A stretch of DNA of 64,000 bases, from contig CAZQAG010000007.1 of NCBI GenBank assembly GCA_964591295.1, positions 4,882 through 68,881 on the forward strand. The letters run 5' to 3'. The position numbers and the translations under genes are program-made. Source of the DNA: VAXT01 sp964591295 (GTDB lineage: Bacteria; Actinomycetota; Thermoleophilia; Gaiellales; Gaiellaceae). The notes below the pieces were generated by a model. The model was not told the origin of the DNA, did not search any database, and saw nothing but the letters and a program-made list of their open reading frames with translations. Shown here piece after piece: positions 25,016-33,205 of the stretch (positions within the stretch are counted from its first letter, which is position 1; every line of letters starts with the position of its first letter).

Positions 25016-26121
25016 GCAGCCTCCCTGTTCAGTCGGTCGAGTGTCTCGGCCTTGAAGGATGCCAGCTTGCCCTCTTCGATCGCCGCACGAGCGCCTGCCG
25101 TGAGCTGCAGCAGGAATCGAACGTTGTGCACAGTCAGGAGCCGCAGGCCGAGCAGCTCCTGCTGGTTGACGAGGTGCCTGATGTACGCACGCGTGAACCT
25201 CGAGCAGGCGGGGCAGTCGCAGCGCTCGTCGAGCGGGAGCTCGTCACGGGCAAAGCGGGCGTTCTTGAGGTTGAGGCGCCCGGTCGAGGTGAGCGCGGTG
25301 CCGGTCCGCCCCATCCTCGTCGGCAGGACGCAGTCGAACATGTCGACGCCCCGCTCGATCACCTCGAGGATCCCCTCCGGGTCACCGATGCCCATGAAGT
25401 AGCGGGGCTTCTCGGCGGGCAGAAGCGGGGCGGCGTCGGCGACGGTCTCGAACATCGGGTCGCGGGCCTCCCCCACGCTGAGCCCGCCGAGCGCGTGGCC
25501 GTCGAAGTCGAGGTCGACGACCTCGGCGACCGACCGGCGCCGGAGCTCGGGGTCCGTCGCGCCCTGTGCGATTCCGAAGAGGAGCTGACCGGGAGCCCGG
25601 GGAGCCTTCCGTTGCCGGGCGGCCCACAGCGTCGTCAGGCGCACCGCCTCAGCCAGATCGTCCTGAGCGCCGCCCGCCGGGGCACAGACGTCCAGGCACA
25701 TCGCGATGTCCGAGCCCAGCTTCGCCTGGATCTCGGCGACCGACTCGGGCGTGAAGCGCGCCTCGTCCCCGTCGTAGACCGAGCGAAACGTCACGCCGTC
25801 CTCGTCTACTCGCGTGATCGTGTCGCGGAGGGAGAAGACCTGGTAGCCGCCGGAGTCGGTGAGAATCGGCCCGTCCCAGCCCATGAACCTGTGGAGGCCG
25901 CCGAGCTCAGCGATCAGGTCTGCCCCGGGCCGGAACGACAGGTGATACGTGTTGCAGAGCACGATCTCGGCCCCGAGGTCGCGCACCTCGTCCGGGTCGA
26001 GCATCTTGACCGTCGCCTTCGTCCCGACGGGCATGAAGGCCGGAGTCCGAAGCTCGCCGTGCGCGGTCCGCAGCACGCCCGCGCGCGCCTCGCCATCGGT
26101 CGCTTCGACGAGATAGCTCAC
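25012..26121 (-). CDS. tgt: tRNA-guanine transglycosylase Tgt
   Basis: Exchanges guanine-34 for preQ1 in GUN-anticodon tRNAs. 369 aa TIM-barrel enzyme with LPTRMGRTGTA, ILTDSGGYQVFSL (general base Asp), GVDMFDCVLPTRM (nucleophile Asp), LGGLSVGE, and the zinc site CDCPACSRFTRAYIRHL near the C-terminus. Coupled by 4-bp overlaps to queA upstream and yajC downstream. With queA and queG also in the window, the organism appears able to complete the tRNA part of queuosine synthesis. Confidence 0.96.
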   Translation of the reverse strand: MSYLVEATDGEARAGVLRTAHGELRTPAFMPVGTKATVKMLDPDEVRDLGAEIVLCNTYHLSFRPGADLIAELGGLHRFMGWDGPILTDSGGYQVFSLRDTITRVDEDGVTFRSVYDGDEARFTPESVAEIQAKLGSDIAMCLDVCAPAGGAQDDLAEAVRLTTLWAARQRKAPRAPGQLLFGIAQGATDPELRRRSVAEVVDLDFDGHALGGLSVGEARDPMFETVADAAPLLPAEKPRYFMGIGDPEGILEVIERGVDMFDCVLPTRMGRTGTALTSTGRLNLKNARFARDELPLDERCDCPACSRFTRAYIRHLVNQQELLGLRLLTVHNVRFLLQLTAGARAAIEEGKLASFKAETLDRLNREAA

Positions 26122-27059
26122 AGGATCAGCATCGCGTCACCGAAGGAGTAGAAGCGGTAGCGCTCGGCGATCGCGAGCTCGTAGAGGCCGCGCGCCTCGC
26201 TCACGCCCGCGAAGGCCATCACGAGCGCGAGGAGCGTCGAGCCCGGCAGATGGAAGTTCGTCAGCAGGGCATCGGTGCGCCGGAACTCGAAGCCCGGGGT
26301 GATGAAGAGGTCCGTTCGGCCCGAGAGTGGTGCGCCGCCGACGAGGGACTCGAGGACGCGGACGGTCGTCGTTCCGACCGCGAGCACGCGCTCGGCGGCT
26401 TGGATGCGTTCCCAGGCCTCGGGGCGGACGTCGTAGCGCTCGCTGTGGATCGGATGGTCGGTCAGGTCGTCCGCAGTCACCGGGCGGAAGGTGTCGAGCC
26501 CGACGTGGAGCGTCACACGCTCGACGTCGAGGCCCGCCAGGAGCTCGGGAGTGAAATGCAGACCGGCGGTCGGAGCGGCTGCCGAGCCCTCCTGGTCCGC
26601 ATAGACCGTCTGGTAGCGCTCGGGATCGGCGAGCGGCTCGGTGATGTACGGCGGCAACGGAGCCTCGCCCTGAGGCGCCCCCTCGAGCCGCAGGCGCCAG
26701 CGGCCCTCGCCCAGGTGCTCGATGAGCTCGACCGGCCCGAGGCGCTGCCCCGCCTTCAAGCGGCGGGTCGGGCGCGCGAGTCCCTCCCACTCCCCGTCGC
26801 CGTTCAGCGGCTCGAGGAGCAAGACCTCGGCGTCGCCGCCTCCGGGCCGCTGCAGCCGGAGCCGCGCCGGGACGACCCGGGTGTCGTTCACGACGACGAG
26901 CTCGTTTGCGAGCTCGGCGGGAAGGTCGCGGAAGCCGCGATGCCGAACCTCGCCGGTTCCTCGATGCAAGACAAGTAGTCGTGAGTCGTCGCGGCGTTCC
27001 GCCGGGTGCTGGGCGATCAGCTCCGGCGGTAGCGAATACTCCAGCTCGACCCGCTTCAT
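26118..27059 (-). CDS. queA: S-adenosylmethionine:tRNA ribosyltransferase-isomerase QueA
   Basis: Converts preQ1-tRNA to epoxyqueuosine-tRNA by transferring the ribosyl part of SAM. 313 aa, typical sequence: LIAQHPAERRDDSRLLVL, VVNDTRVVPARL, APTAGLHFTPELL, VTLHVGLDTFRPV, HSERYDV, AVGTTTVRVLES, and LTNFHLPGSTLLALVMAFAG split by its conserved HLP. ATG at 27059 lies 27 bp from the divergent coiled-coil gene; a symmetrical element with TAGCGT on each strand occupies the gap. First gene of queA-tgt-yajC-secDF. Confidence 0.96.
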   Translation of the reverse strand: MKRVELEYSLPPELIAQHPAERRDDSRLLVLHRGTGEVRHRGFRDLPAELANELVVVNDTRVVPARLRLQRPGGGDAEVLLLEPLNGDGEWEGLARPTRRLKAGQRLGPVELIEHLGEGRWRLRLEGAPQGEAPLPPYITEPLADPERYQTVYADQEGSAAAPTAGLHFTPELLAGLDVERVTLHVGLDTFRPVTADDLTDHPIHSERYDVRPEAWERIQAAERVLAVGTTTVRVLESLVGGAPLSGRTDLFITPGFEFRRTDALLTNFHLPGSTLLALVMAFAGVSEARGLYELAIAERYRFYSFGDAMLIL

Positions 27060-27066
27060 CCGGCCC

Positions 27067-27080
27067 GAACGCTAGCGTTC
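27067..27080. promoter_or_regulatory. Palindromic divergent -10 element between queA and the coiled-coil gene
   Basis: GAACGCTAGCGTTC is a perfect 14-bp palindrome that puts a TAGCGT on both strands (plus 27073-27078, minus 27074-27069). Each lies 8-9 nt before its gene's ATG, so both transcripts are probably leaderless and the two -10 boxes share two bases. The only sequence in the 27-bp gap. Confidence 0.55.
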
Positions 27081-27086
27081 TGGCCC

Positions 27087-27533
27087 ATGGACGAAGCTGC
27101 GATGGCACGCGCAAGGCAGCGGCTGGACGATGCGGCGAACGGCCGCACCGCTCAGGGCGACGTCGACGCGGGTCTCGAGCGGGCCCGGGCCCAGATCGAG
27201 GCGCTCGCAGAGCTCGCGGCGCAGCTCGAGACGACGCTTCCGGGACGGGTCGAGGAAGCGGTGCGCGAGGGCGTCCGCACCGAGGCAACGCCGGTCGCGC
27301 GGCAGCTCGCCGAGGTGCGCGGGCTCGCGGGGCAGACGATCCGCCGCCTCGAAGGCCTCGAGGGCGACCTCCTGGCCGAGCGGCATGCCCGTGTGGACGA
27401 TCTGGCGTTGCTCGTCGATCTCATCTCCTCCGGCTGGAACGGCGTCGACCAGCGCCTCGCCCGCATGGAGCGCAAGCTCGAGGCGGGCGGCGGCGCCGAG
27501 GTCTACCGCATCGAGGAGCGCAAGGCCGGCTAG
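27087..27533 (+). CDS. Coiled-coil protein of unknown function
   Basis: 148 aa, almost entirely helical and rich in Ala, Glu, Arg and Leu: LERARAQIEALAELAAQLE, then VARQLAEVRGLAGQTIRRLEGLEGD and a C-terminal LISSGWNGVDQRLARMERKLE. No signal peptide or membrane segment. Not recognised as a named family. Divergent from queA with a 27-bp gap; followed 86 bp later by the VOC-family gene, which has its own Shine-Dalgarno. Confidence 0.72.
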   Translation: MDEAAMARARQRLDDAANGRTAQGDVDAGLERARAQIEALAELAAQLETTLPGRVEEAVREGVRTEATPVARQLAEVRGLAGQTIRRLEGLEGDLLAERHARVDDLALLVDLISSGWNGVDQRLARMERKLEAGGGAEVYRIEERKAG

Positions 27534-27619
27534 CGGCCGATCCGGCCGCGCAGAGATCTCGGCCGGGGCAGGAAGTGCCACGGCGCGGCATGCTACGGAC
27601 AACAGCCCGAGGAGGAGAC

Positions 27620-28012
27620 ATGCCGCCAGAGGACTACCCGGTCGTAACGCCGTACCTGTACTACGAAGACGCCGGAGCCGCCATGGACTGGCTCGTGGCC
27701 ACCTTCGGCCTTTCCGAGAAAGTGCGGATGGCGAACGACGACGGAACCGTCGGTCACGGCGAGCTCGAGATTGGAAGCGGCGTCGTCATGCTCGGCCAGC
27801 CCGGTGCCGAGTACCAGGCCCCCAGGAACCGCGGTCGAGCAACGGCCGGTGTCCACGTCTACGTGGACGACGTCGACGCGCACTACGAACGGGCCAAGGC
27901 GGCCGGTGCCGAAATCACCCAGGAGCCGGCCGACCAAGAGTACGGCGACCGCCGGTACGACGCCAAGGACCTCGAAGGCCACGACTGGTTCTTCGCGCAG
28001 CGGCTGAGCTAA
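27620..28012 (+). CDS. VOC-superfamily (glyoxalase/bleomycin-resistance-like) protein
   Basis: 130 aa. Starts at an ATG 5 bp after GGAGGAG. The fold pattern is clear: VTPYLYYEDAGAAMDWLVATFG, GHGELEIGSGVVMLG, then TAGVHVYVDDVDAHYERAKAAGAEI (split by YVDDVD) and YGDRRYDAKDLEGHDWFFAQ at the end. Related proteins include small dioxygenase- or glyoxalase-fold enzymes and bleomycin-binding proteins; here the metal ligands cannot be assigned with confidence. Converges on the histidine kinase gene with a 4-bp overlap. Confidence 0.86.
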   Translation: MPPEDYPVVTPYLYYEDAGAAMDWLVATFGLSEKVRMANDDGTVGHGELEIGSGVVMLGQPGAEYQAPRNRGRATAGVHVYVDDVDAHYERAKAAGAEITQEPADQEYGDRRYDAKDLEGHDWFFAQRLS

Positions 28013-29394
28013 GCCAGCTGCGCGGGTAGCACGAGCTCGAAGCGGCTACCTCGGCCGAGCTCGCTGTCGAGCTCGATGTGGCCGCCGAGCGCCAGCGCCA
28101 GCTCCCGCGCGATAGCCAACCCCAGCCCGGTGCCCTTGCCGTCGTGCGTCCAGAAAGGCCGGAAGATGCGCTCCTGCTCCTCTGGGCCGATTCCCGGCCC
28201 GGTGTCCTCGACAGCCACGTGGATGCGGCCGTTCTCAGCGCTCAGGCGCAGCTCGACACTGCCGCCGTCGGGTGTCCAGCGGAAGGCGTTCGCGATCAGA
28301 TTGGAGATGATCTGCAGGACGCGATCGCCGTCCGAGACGATGACGGGCTCGGCGGAGACCTCCTGCGAGTAGACGATGTCGCGCTGCTTGGCCTCCTCGC
28401 CGAAGGCGGCATAGGCTTGATCGAGGAGCGTCGCCATGTTGACCTCCTCGCGGAGGACGGTAAACCGGCGAGTGTCGAGCTTGGCAAGGTCGAGGACGTC
28501 GCCGACGAGCCGCTCGAGCCTGCCGGCCTCTGCTGCGATCACGTCGAGCGAGGCACTGCGCAACGCCGGATCTTCGACGACACCTTCGCGAAGCGCCTCC
28601 ACGTGTCCGCGGATCGCCGTCAGCGGCGTTCGCAGCTCATGGGAAACCGTCATCAGGAAGTTCCGCTCGAGCTCTTCGGCCTCCGATAGCCGAGACGCCA
28701 TCTGCCGGAACGAATCGGCCAGGTCGGCGATCTCGTCGCGCCCGCGCACGGCCGGCAACTCAACGTCGTAGTTGCCCTCCGCAACTTCGTCCGCCGCCTT
28801 CGCGAGCCTGCGCACCGGCCGCGTGATCCGGCCCGAGAGGTACCACGCGAGCCCGGTCGTGACGAGCACTCCGGCGAGCAGAGCAAGCGCGAGGCGCTCG
28901 AGCAGCGTCACGAGACGGTCGCGCAGCTCGGCCTGGGCCGTCGCCACGATGAGCGCGCCGAACGGCGGCCCGTCCTTCTCCAGGTAGAGCGGGTGCGCGA
29001 CGGCGAGCCACTTCTTCGTTTCGCCGGGCGGCACGAATCGGAACTCGAGGATCTTGCCCTGTTTCCAGTCGATCGTGTTCTGCGGCAGGGTCTTGAGCCC
29101 CGATTGCTCACCCGAGAAGAACCCCAGGCCAACGTAGAACAGGCGGTTGCCGCTCGCGGCCTCGAGTTTCTTCGCCGCGAAGAACGGCGGCGGCTTGCCC
29201 TCCTCCTGTGCCCTGACCGCCTGCTCGGCGTAGAGCTGGGTCAACCCGGCCGCCTCCCGCCGCAGCTCGCGCCGCGCCTCATCCTGGGTGTAGTCCTGGA
29301 AGAGGCCAAAGGCGATCAGCGCCGCGAGCACCCCGGTCAGCGCAATCCCGGCGAGAAAGAGCGCCGGCAGGCGGAAGCGCAGTGACCTGAACAT
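28009..29394 (-). CDS. Two-component sensor histidine kinase
   Basis: 461 aa. Two membrane helices (about 9-30 and 166-187) flank an extracytoplasmic sensor region of about 130 residues; then a HAMP linker (SGRITRPVRRLAKAADEVAEG), HisKA with the phospho-His in FLMTVSHELRTPLTAIRGH, and a HATPase with NLIANAFRWTP (N box), DTGPGIGPEEQERIFRPF (G1/F) and GTGLGLAIARELA (G2). Start ATG at 29394, 8 bp after the response-regulator stop, so kinase and regulator 29403-30110 are one operon and presumed partners. The signal is unknown. Confidence 0.93.
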   Translation of the reverse strand: MFRSLRFRLPALFLAGIALTGVLAALIAFGLFQDYTQDEARRELRREAAGLTQLYAEQAVRAQEEGKPPPFFAAKKLEAASGNRLFYVGLGFFSGEQSGLKTLPQNTIDWKQGKILEFRFVPPGETKKWLAVAHPLYLEKDGPPFGALIVATAQAELRDRLVTLLERLALALLAGVLVTTGLAWYLSGRITRPVRRLAKAADEVAEGNYDVELPAVRGRDEIADLADSFRQMASRLSEAEELERNFLMTVSHELRTPLTAIRGHVEALREGVVEDPALRSASLDVIAAEAGRLERLVGDVLDLAKLDTRRFTVLREEVNMATLLDQAYAAFGEEAKQRDIVYSQEVSAEPVIVSDGDRVLQIISNLIANAFRWTPDGGSVELRLSAENGRIHVAVEDTGPGIGPEEQERIFRPFWTHDGKGTGLGLAIARELALALGGHIELDSELGRGSRFELVLPAQLA

Positions 29395-29402
29395 CTTCTT
29401 AG

Positions 29403-30110
29403 TTAAGCGGTCGCCGGCTCCTTCGCGGGCGAGACCTTGTAGCCGACGCCCCAAACGGTGACGATCGGCGAGGCTTCACCGAGCTTGCGGCGCAGCTGGC
29501 GGACGTGGACGTCCACGGTTCGCGTGTCTCCCGCGAAGGTGTAGCCCCAGACGCGCTCGAGCAGCTGATCGCGCGTCAGCACGAGGCCGCGATGGTCGAG
29601 CAGCTCCCAGAGCAGGTCGAACTCCTTCGGAGCAAGCTTGATCTCCTCGTCGCCCACCTTCGCCTCGCGGCGGCCGGCATCCACGCACAGGTCGCCGTGC
29701 CGGAGGGTCGCGCTCGCGACGTCCTTGCGGTCGGGAGTCGAGCGGCGGAGGATGGACTTCACGCGCGCGACGAGCTCGCGGGGATTGAAAGGCTTCGTCA
29801 GGTAGTCGTCGGCGCCGACCTCGAGGCCGATGATCTTGTCGACGTCCTCGTCCCGCGCCGTCAGCATCAGGATCGGCACCTCAGAGCGCCGACGCAGCCG
29901 GCGACAAACCTCGATCCCGTCGATGTCCGGCAGCATCAGATCGAGGACGATCAGCGACGGCTGCTGCGCCTCGGCCTTTGTCAGCGCGTCCTCGCCGGTC
30001 TCGGCGACGAGCACGTCGTAGCCGGCGTTCTTGAGGTACAGCGACACGAACGACGCGATCGAGGCTTCGTCCTCGACTACCAGCACTTTCTGCAGCGTGT
30101 TCAACGGCAT
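29403..30110 (-). CDS. OmpR/PhoB-family response regulator
   Basis: 235 aa. Complete receiver: LVVEDEAS acidic pocket, phospho-Asp in LIVLDLMLPDIDG, TARDED, Lys in ADDYLTKPFNPREL. C-terminal winged helix with LAPKEFDLLWELLDHRG, DQLLERVWGY, TRTVDVHVRQLRRKLG and TVWGVGYKV. I choose the ATG at 30110 because GGAGGAA lies just upstream; a longer frame from 30143 overlaps the gene before it. Likely partner of kinase 28009-29394. A nearby 11-bp-period direct repeat (30691-30707) is the kind of site such regulators bind. Confidence 0.94.
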   Translation of the reverse strand: MPLNTLQKVLVVEDEASIASFVSLYLKNAGYDVLVAETGEDALTKAEAQQPSLIVLDLMLPDIDGIEVCRRLRRRSEVPILMLTARDEDVDKIIGLEVGADDYLTKPFNPRELVARVKSILRRSTPDRKDVASATLRHGDLCVDAGRREAKVGDEEIKLAPKEFDLLWELLDHRGLVLTRDQLLERVWGYTFAGDTRTVDVHVRQLRRKLGEASPIVTVWGVGYKVSPAKEPATA

Positions 30111-30135
30111 TTCCTCCAGGAGGATGCCAGAAGGG

Positions 30136-30642
30136 TCAGCCATCCCCGGACGGCAGGGCGGCGAGCTCGAAGCTGGTGGGGTCGTCCGGCAGCGAGCGGT
30201 ACGGCTCGTCGTTCAGCGAATAGACCCCGTCGAAGAACACACCTTCCTCGACGTTGCCCTCTCCGTTGAGCAGCCCCTGGCCTCGGCCGATTGCGCTCAT
30301 GAAAATTGCTCGCCCGTCGAGGCGAATCGTGTAGAGGGATCCGATCAGGCGGAAGCGGAGGTTGCGGCCCACGTAGACGACGGTCTTCTCGTTGATGTAG
30401 GTCGTCTTCGTGGCGCCGTAGACGATTGGCCGCTTCGAGTCGTACGGGTTCAGGTCGGTGATCCTGATGCGGCCGCGGATGCGCCCCGTCATGCTTCCGC
30501 GCGCGGTCAGCTGGACGATTCCGCGGGCCTCGCGGATCGAGAGGGTGCCGTTGGAGGCGGGCGGCTGTGCAGCGGGCTTCGCCGCGAACGCCGTCGCGGG
30601 CACGAGAAGCAAGAGCAGGAACGGGACCATGAGTTTTCGCAT
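30136..30642 (-). CDS. Secreted protein of unknown function upstream of a two-component system
   Basis: 168 aa with a clear signal peptide (RKLMVPFLLLLLVPATAFA, cleavage after AFA about residue 21) and no later membrane helix. The mature part is beta-rich: GIVQLTARGSMTGRIRGRIR, TTYINEKTVVYVGRNLRFRL, YTIRLDGRAIFMSAIGRG. Family not recognised. The ATG at 30642 (not the TTG two codons earlier) starts a normal signal sequence. It is first in the operon with the regulator and kinase, separated by 25 bp, so it may be a target or an accessory of that system. Confidence 0.78.
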   Translation of the reverse strand: MRKLMVPFLLLLLVPATAFAAKPAAQPPASNGTLSIREARGIVQLTARGSMTGRIRGRIRITDLNPYDSKRPIVYGATKTTYINEKTVVYVGRNLRFRLIGSLYTIRLDGRAIFMSAIGRGQGLLNGEGNVEEGVFFDGVYSLNDEPYRSLPDDPTSFELAALPSGDG

Positions 30643-30690
30643 CTGCAAGACAAGTATGCGCCTCGACCTTGTGGCCCGAATGAGGGAGAT

Positions 30691-30707
30691 GTAAGGAAAC
30701 CGTAAGG
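30691..30707 (-). promoter_or_regulatory. Direct repeat with 11-bp period, probable response-regulator box
   Basis: On the minus strand CCTTAC occurs twice with an 11-bp period, about 50-65 bp upstream of the secreted-protein ATG. An 11-bp period is typical of tandem half-sites for OmpR/PhoB-type regulators, and such a regulator is encoded in the same operon. Autoregulation is an inference. Confidence 0.45.
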
Positions 30708-30726
30708 AGCCAGCTACGGTAGTGAC

Positions 30727-31620
30727 TCAGTTTGAATCTCGCCGCGCTCGGGTCTTGGCGTAGCGCCCACGCTTCACCGGAACGCTCTCAGCCTCGCCCA
30801 GGAGCCCTACGAGTTCGTCCAGCGTCCAGGTGTGGTCAGCGATGCCCGCAGCGACGGCAGGCGTCGTCCCTAGCGTCTTGTGGACGCGGCAAAAGTTGTA
30901 GTGCATGAAGTGCAGACTGACCGCCGCCGCAAGGTTCTCGACCTTCTTTGAGAAGGCGTTGGTCAGCCGCGTGAACCGCCGCATGGACATTCGCATGGTC
31001 AGGTTCTGCCGCTCGATGTAGCTGGTCGAAATGTGGTCAGGGTCAGGACATCCGGTCACTTCGTTGATCTCGATGCCTGTGCAGATCGCGGGCGAGTAGC
31101 GCCTGTCGCCTTCGTCAGGGTCAACCCCGTAAAGCTTGACGAGCATGGCGTAGTCGATCTCGCCGTTGAATGCACCCTCGACCGCGCCGAGGTACATCCG
31201 ATGGCCGTCAGTTGTCAGCTGGACGCGGTGGCGTAGCCGGGACGCTAGGTCCTCCATGAACGCTCGTGCCGTGTTGAGCCCGCGATCTCCAATCCGGTAA
31301 CTCGGTACGAGCTTCGTGTCCGCGTCGATGCCGACGAACGTCCATACGTCGCCGTAGCCGAATTGGTCGCGCTTCTCGACAGGCACGTTGCGCTGCTTCG
31401 CGTAGCAGAAGGCCCAAATCTCATCGACCTGCAACCGCTCGCAGGGTAGGTCGCGCATCACGCGGTCTTGGTAGAGCGAGCAGACCGTTCCGAGGTCAGC
31501 AAGCAACTTTGTGACGGTGTTCAGAGCAACCCCCGTCATTCGTGACGTGGCTCGGAGCGAGTTGCCCTCCACGAGCGCGGCAATCACTTGCTTTCGGCGA
31601 GCAGGCGAGAGGCGATTCAT
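30727..31620 (-). CDS. IS1-type DDE transposase
   Basis: 297 aa from the ATG at 31620. Begins NRLSPARRKQVIAALVEGNS with a helix-turn-helix (RATSRMTGVALNTVTKLL), followed by a DDE catalytic core: first Asp in LQVDEIWAFCYAK, second in LTTDGHRMY, and Glu in TSYIERQNLTMRMSMRRF, then a NFCRVHKTLGTTPA tail. One continuous frame, unlike the frameshifted IS1 insA-insB. The gene looks intact. Flanking inverted repeats are not convincing. It sits between a two-component operon and the Fic gene, in an accessory stretch. Confidence 0.88.
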   Translation of the reverse strand: MNRLSPARRKQVIAALVEGNSLRATSRMTGVALNTVTKLLADLGTVCSLYQDRVMRDLPCERLQVDEIWAFCYAKQRNVPVEKRDQFGYGDVWTFVGIDADTKLVPSYRIGDRGLNTARAFMEDLASRLRHRVQLTTDGHRMYLGAVEGAFNGEIDYAMLVKLYGVDPDEGDRRYSPAICTGIEINEVTGCPDPDHISTSYIERQNLTMRMSMRRFTRLTNAFSKKVENLAAAVSLHFMHYNFCRVHKTLGTTPAVAAGIADHTWTLDELVGLLGEAESVPVKRGRYAKTRARRDSN

Positions 31621-31675
31621 ACTGACTATTATGCGTGAGCGGTCTTGCTTTGTCAAGTGTTGCTTTCACTCCTGA

Positions 31676-31717
31676 GGGATGATACTATCAGTCCTACGGA
31701 ATGAAACTAACAGCCTT
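31676..31717 (+). promoter_or_regulatory. Two direct repeats upstream of fic (possible operator)
   Basis: Two similar blocks, each of the form GGAtGAtACTAtCAGtCCT, sit about 22 bp apart (ACT at 31684 and 31706). The first contains a perfect TGATA-C-TATCA palindrome (31680-31690). They end 20 bp before the fic ATG, which has an AAGGAAG in between. AT-richness contrasts with the surrounding sequence. Autoregulation of fic or a foreign promoter is possible. Confidence 0.45.
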
Positions 31718-31737
31718 TCAAGGAAGCGAGTACCGCC

Positions 31738-32886
31738 ATGATCTTTGAGACACCCGATCTGAGCTTCGAGGAGGACGCCGCGCTTGCACGGATCGATGAT
31801 CTGTGGGGGCAGCTGCGTTTTTACGTCGCGGAGCCGCATCGATGGGTGGGCTCCGTGCGCCGCGTCCTGGGCGCGCGGGCAATTCAGGGCTCAAACAGCA
31901 TCGAGGGTTACAACGTGTCAGTCGAGGACGCGCTTGCTGCACTCGAAGGCGACGAGCCCACCGAGGCCGAGGCCGAGGATTGGAACGCGGTCATCGGCTA
32001 TCGCCGCGCGCTCACGTACGTACTCCAGCTTGCCCACGACCCGGACTTTCACTACACCCCTGAGGTCATCAAGGGCCTGCACTTCATGATGACCGAATAC
32101 TCGCTTGACGCCGGCCCTGGTCTGTGGCGTCAAGGACCGATCTGGGTGCGAAACGATGCAACCGGGGACATCGTTTACGAAAGCCCCGAGCACGACGAAG
32201 TTCCTGGGCTTATCGATGAGCTTGTCGGCAATCTCTCCGCAGACGACTCAACACCCCCGCTGGTCAGAGCCGCAATGGCCCATCTCAACCTAGTAATGAT
32301 TCATCCGTTCCGCGATGGGAACGGCAGGATGTCTCGTTGCCTACAGACCCTCGTGCTAGTGCGCGAGCAGATCCTAGTCAAGGAGTTCTGCAGTATCGAG
32401 GAATACCTCGGTTCAAATACCGACTCGTACTACCGCATCCTGGCCCGCGTCGGCCAGGGGCGATGGAGTCCCCACAGTGATGCGCGCCCGTGGGTCAGGT
32501 ACTGCCTCGAAGCGCACTACATCCAGGCAGAAAGTGTCTTGCGTCGAATCCGTGAGTCGGAAGCGATGTGGCGTGAGATCGAGACACTTCGTCAGCAGCA
32601 GCGTCTCCCTGAGCGAGCGATGCCAGCCTTGTTCGATGCCGCGATCCAGCTGCGCGTACGCAACTCGTCCTATCGAGCAAGTCTCGTGGATTGGGCCGAG
32701 CCCGTGTCTGCGCAGGTCGCAACCGACGATCTTCGTGCAATGGTTGATGCCGGACTTCTCGACAGGCAGGGATCGAAGCGCGGCACCTTTTACGTTGCGG
32801 GTCCGCCTCTGCAGGAGATTCGGGAAAGGGTGCGCGCGGACCGCAGGCCGCTTACGGCCGCCTCACTGTTCGATATCGCTGCGTGA
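31738..32886 (+). CDS. Fic-domain AMP-transferase with N-terminal inhibitory helix
   Basis: 382 aa. Fic enzymes transfer AMP (or other nucleotide moieties) to hydroxyl side chains. The active-site loop HPFRDGNGRMSR is complete (His189). Residues 52-57, SNSIEG, match the inhibitory [S/T]xxxE[G/N] motif, so this is a class II (self-inhibited) Fic with the N-terminal Fic_N domain. The C-terminal 90 residues look like a winged helix (LDRQGSKRGTFYVAGPPL). Such stand-alone proteins often regulate themselves or a host target. The 3' end overlaps a small convergent gene by 24 bp; an IS1-type transposase lies upstream. Confidence 0.92.
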   Translation: MIFETPDLSFEEDAALARIDDLWGQLRFYVAEPHRWVGSVRRVLGARAIQGSNSIEGYNVSVEDALAALEGDEPTEAEAEDWNAVIGYRRALTYVLQLAHDPDFHYTPEVIKGLHFMMTEYSLDAGPGLWRQGPIWVRNDATGDIVYESPEHDEVPGLIDELVGNLSADDSTPPLVRAAMAHLNLVMIHPFRDGNGRMSRCLQTLVLVREQILVKEFCSIEEYLGSNTDSYYRILARVGQGRWSPHSDARPWVRYCLEAHYIQAESVLRRIRESEAMWREIETLRQQQRLPERAMPALFDAAIQLRVRNSSYRASLVDWAEPVSAQVATDDLRAMVDAGLLDRQGSKRGTFYVAGPPLQEIRERVRADRRPLTAASLFDIAA

Positions 32887-33114
32887 CCAGCGAGCGCGAG
32901 CAGCCTTCTTGGCCGACTCGCTTCGTTCCTCCGGCGTCATCTTCGCCGCTCTCGCCTTACCGCCTTTGAGCCCGCCCTTGCGACCGAGCGCGACCGCTGC
33001 CGGGTCTTTGCCTTCATCGGGGTCTAGCTTGGACTTGTCGCCCGTAGCCTCGTCCACCAGCTGACGAGCGAGGCTGTTCACGTCGCGTGGTCGCTTGCGC
33101 GAGCGGTCAGGCAT
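32863..33114 (-). CDS. Small basic KGG-repeat-like protein
   Basis: 83 aa, strongly basic, with GRKGGLKGGKARAAKMTPEE and then RSESAKKAARARW. This Gly-Gly-Lys plus Ala/Arg arrangement recurs in many small bacterial proteins of unknown function, possibly nucleic-acid-binding. The last 24 bp overlap the convergent fic 3' end. Whether it is linked to Fic is unknown; it is not a recognisable FicA-type antitoxin. Confidence 0.65.
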   Translation of the reverse strand: MPDRSRKRPRDVNSLARQLVDEATGDKSKLDPDEGKDPAAVALGRKGGLKGGKARAAKMTPEERSESAKKAARARWSRSDIEQ

Positions 33115-33124
33115 GGCCCCGACG

Positions 33125-33205
33125 TTACCACAGCGCGAGGAACAAGTTGATGAACCAGGGAATGAAGAAATAGGCCATGACTGCGGCTGCTGCAGCCACG
33201 GACAC
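33125..33205 (-). CDS. Possible 26-residue membrane micro-protein
   Basis: A GTG immediately after the TGA of the 85-aa gene (TGA|GTG junction) opens a 26-codon frame: VSVAAAAAVMAYFFIPWFI then NLFLALW, followed by TAA. It would be a single hydrophobic helix. The direct stop-start junction favours coupled translation, but nothing else proves it is expressed. It fills most of the gap between the KGG-like gene and the 85-aa gene. Confidence 0.35.
   Translation of the reverse strand: MSVAAAAAVMAYFFIPWFINLFLALW

Noticed and set aside
30700..31720. Terminal inverted repeats of the IS1-type element
   Set aside because: TACGGTAGTGACT (left) and a loosely similar inverted TTCCGTAGGACT (right, about 31690-31701) match only with a gap; too weak to define ends or a target duplication.
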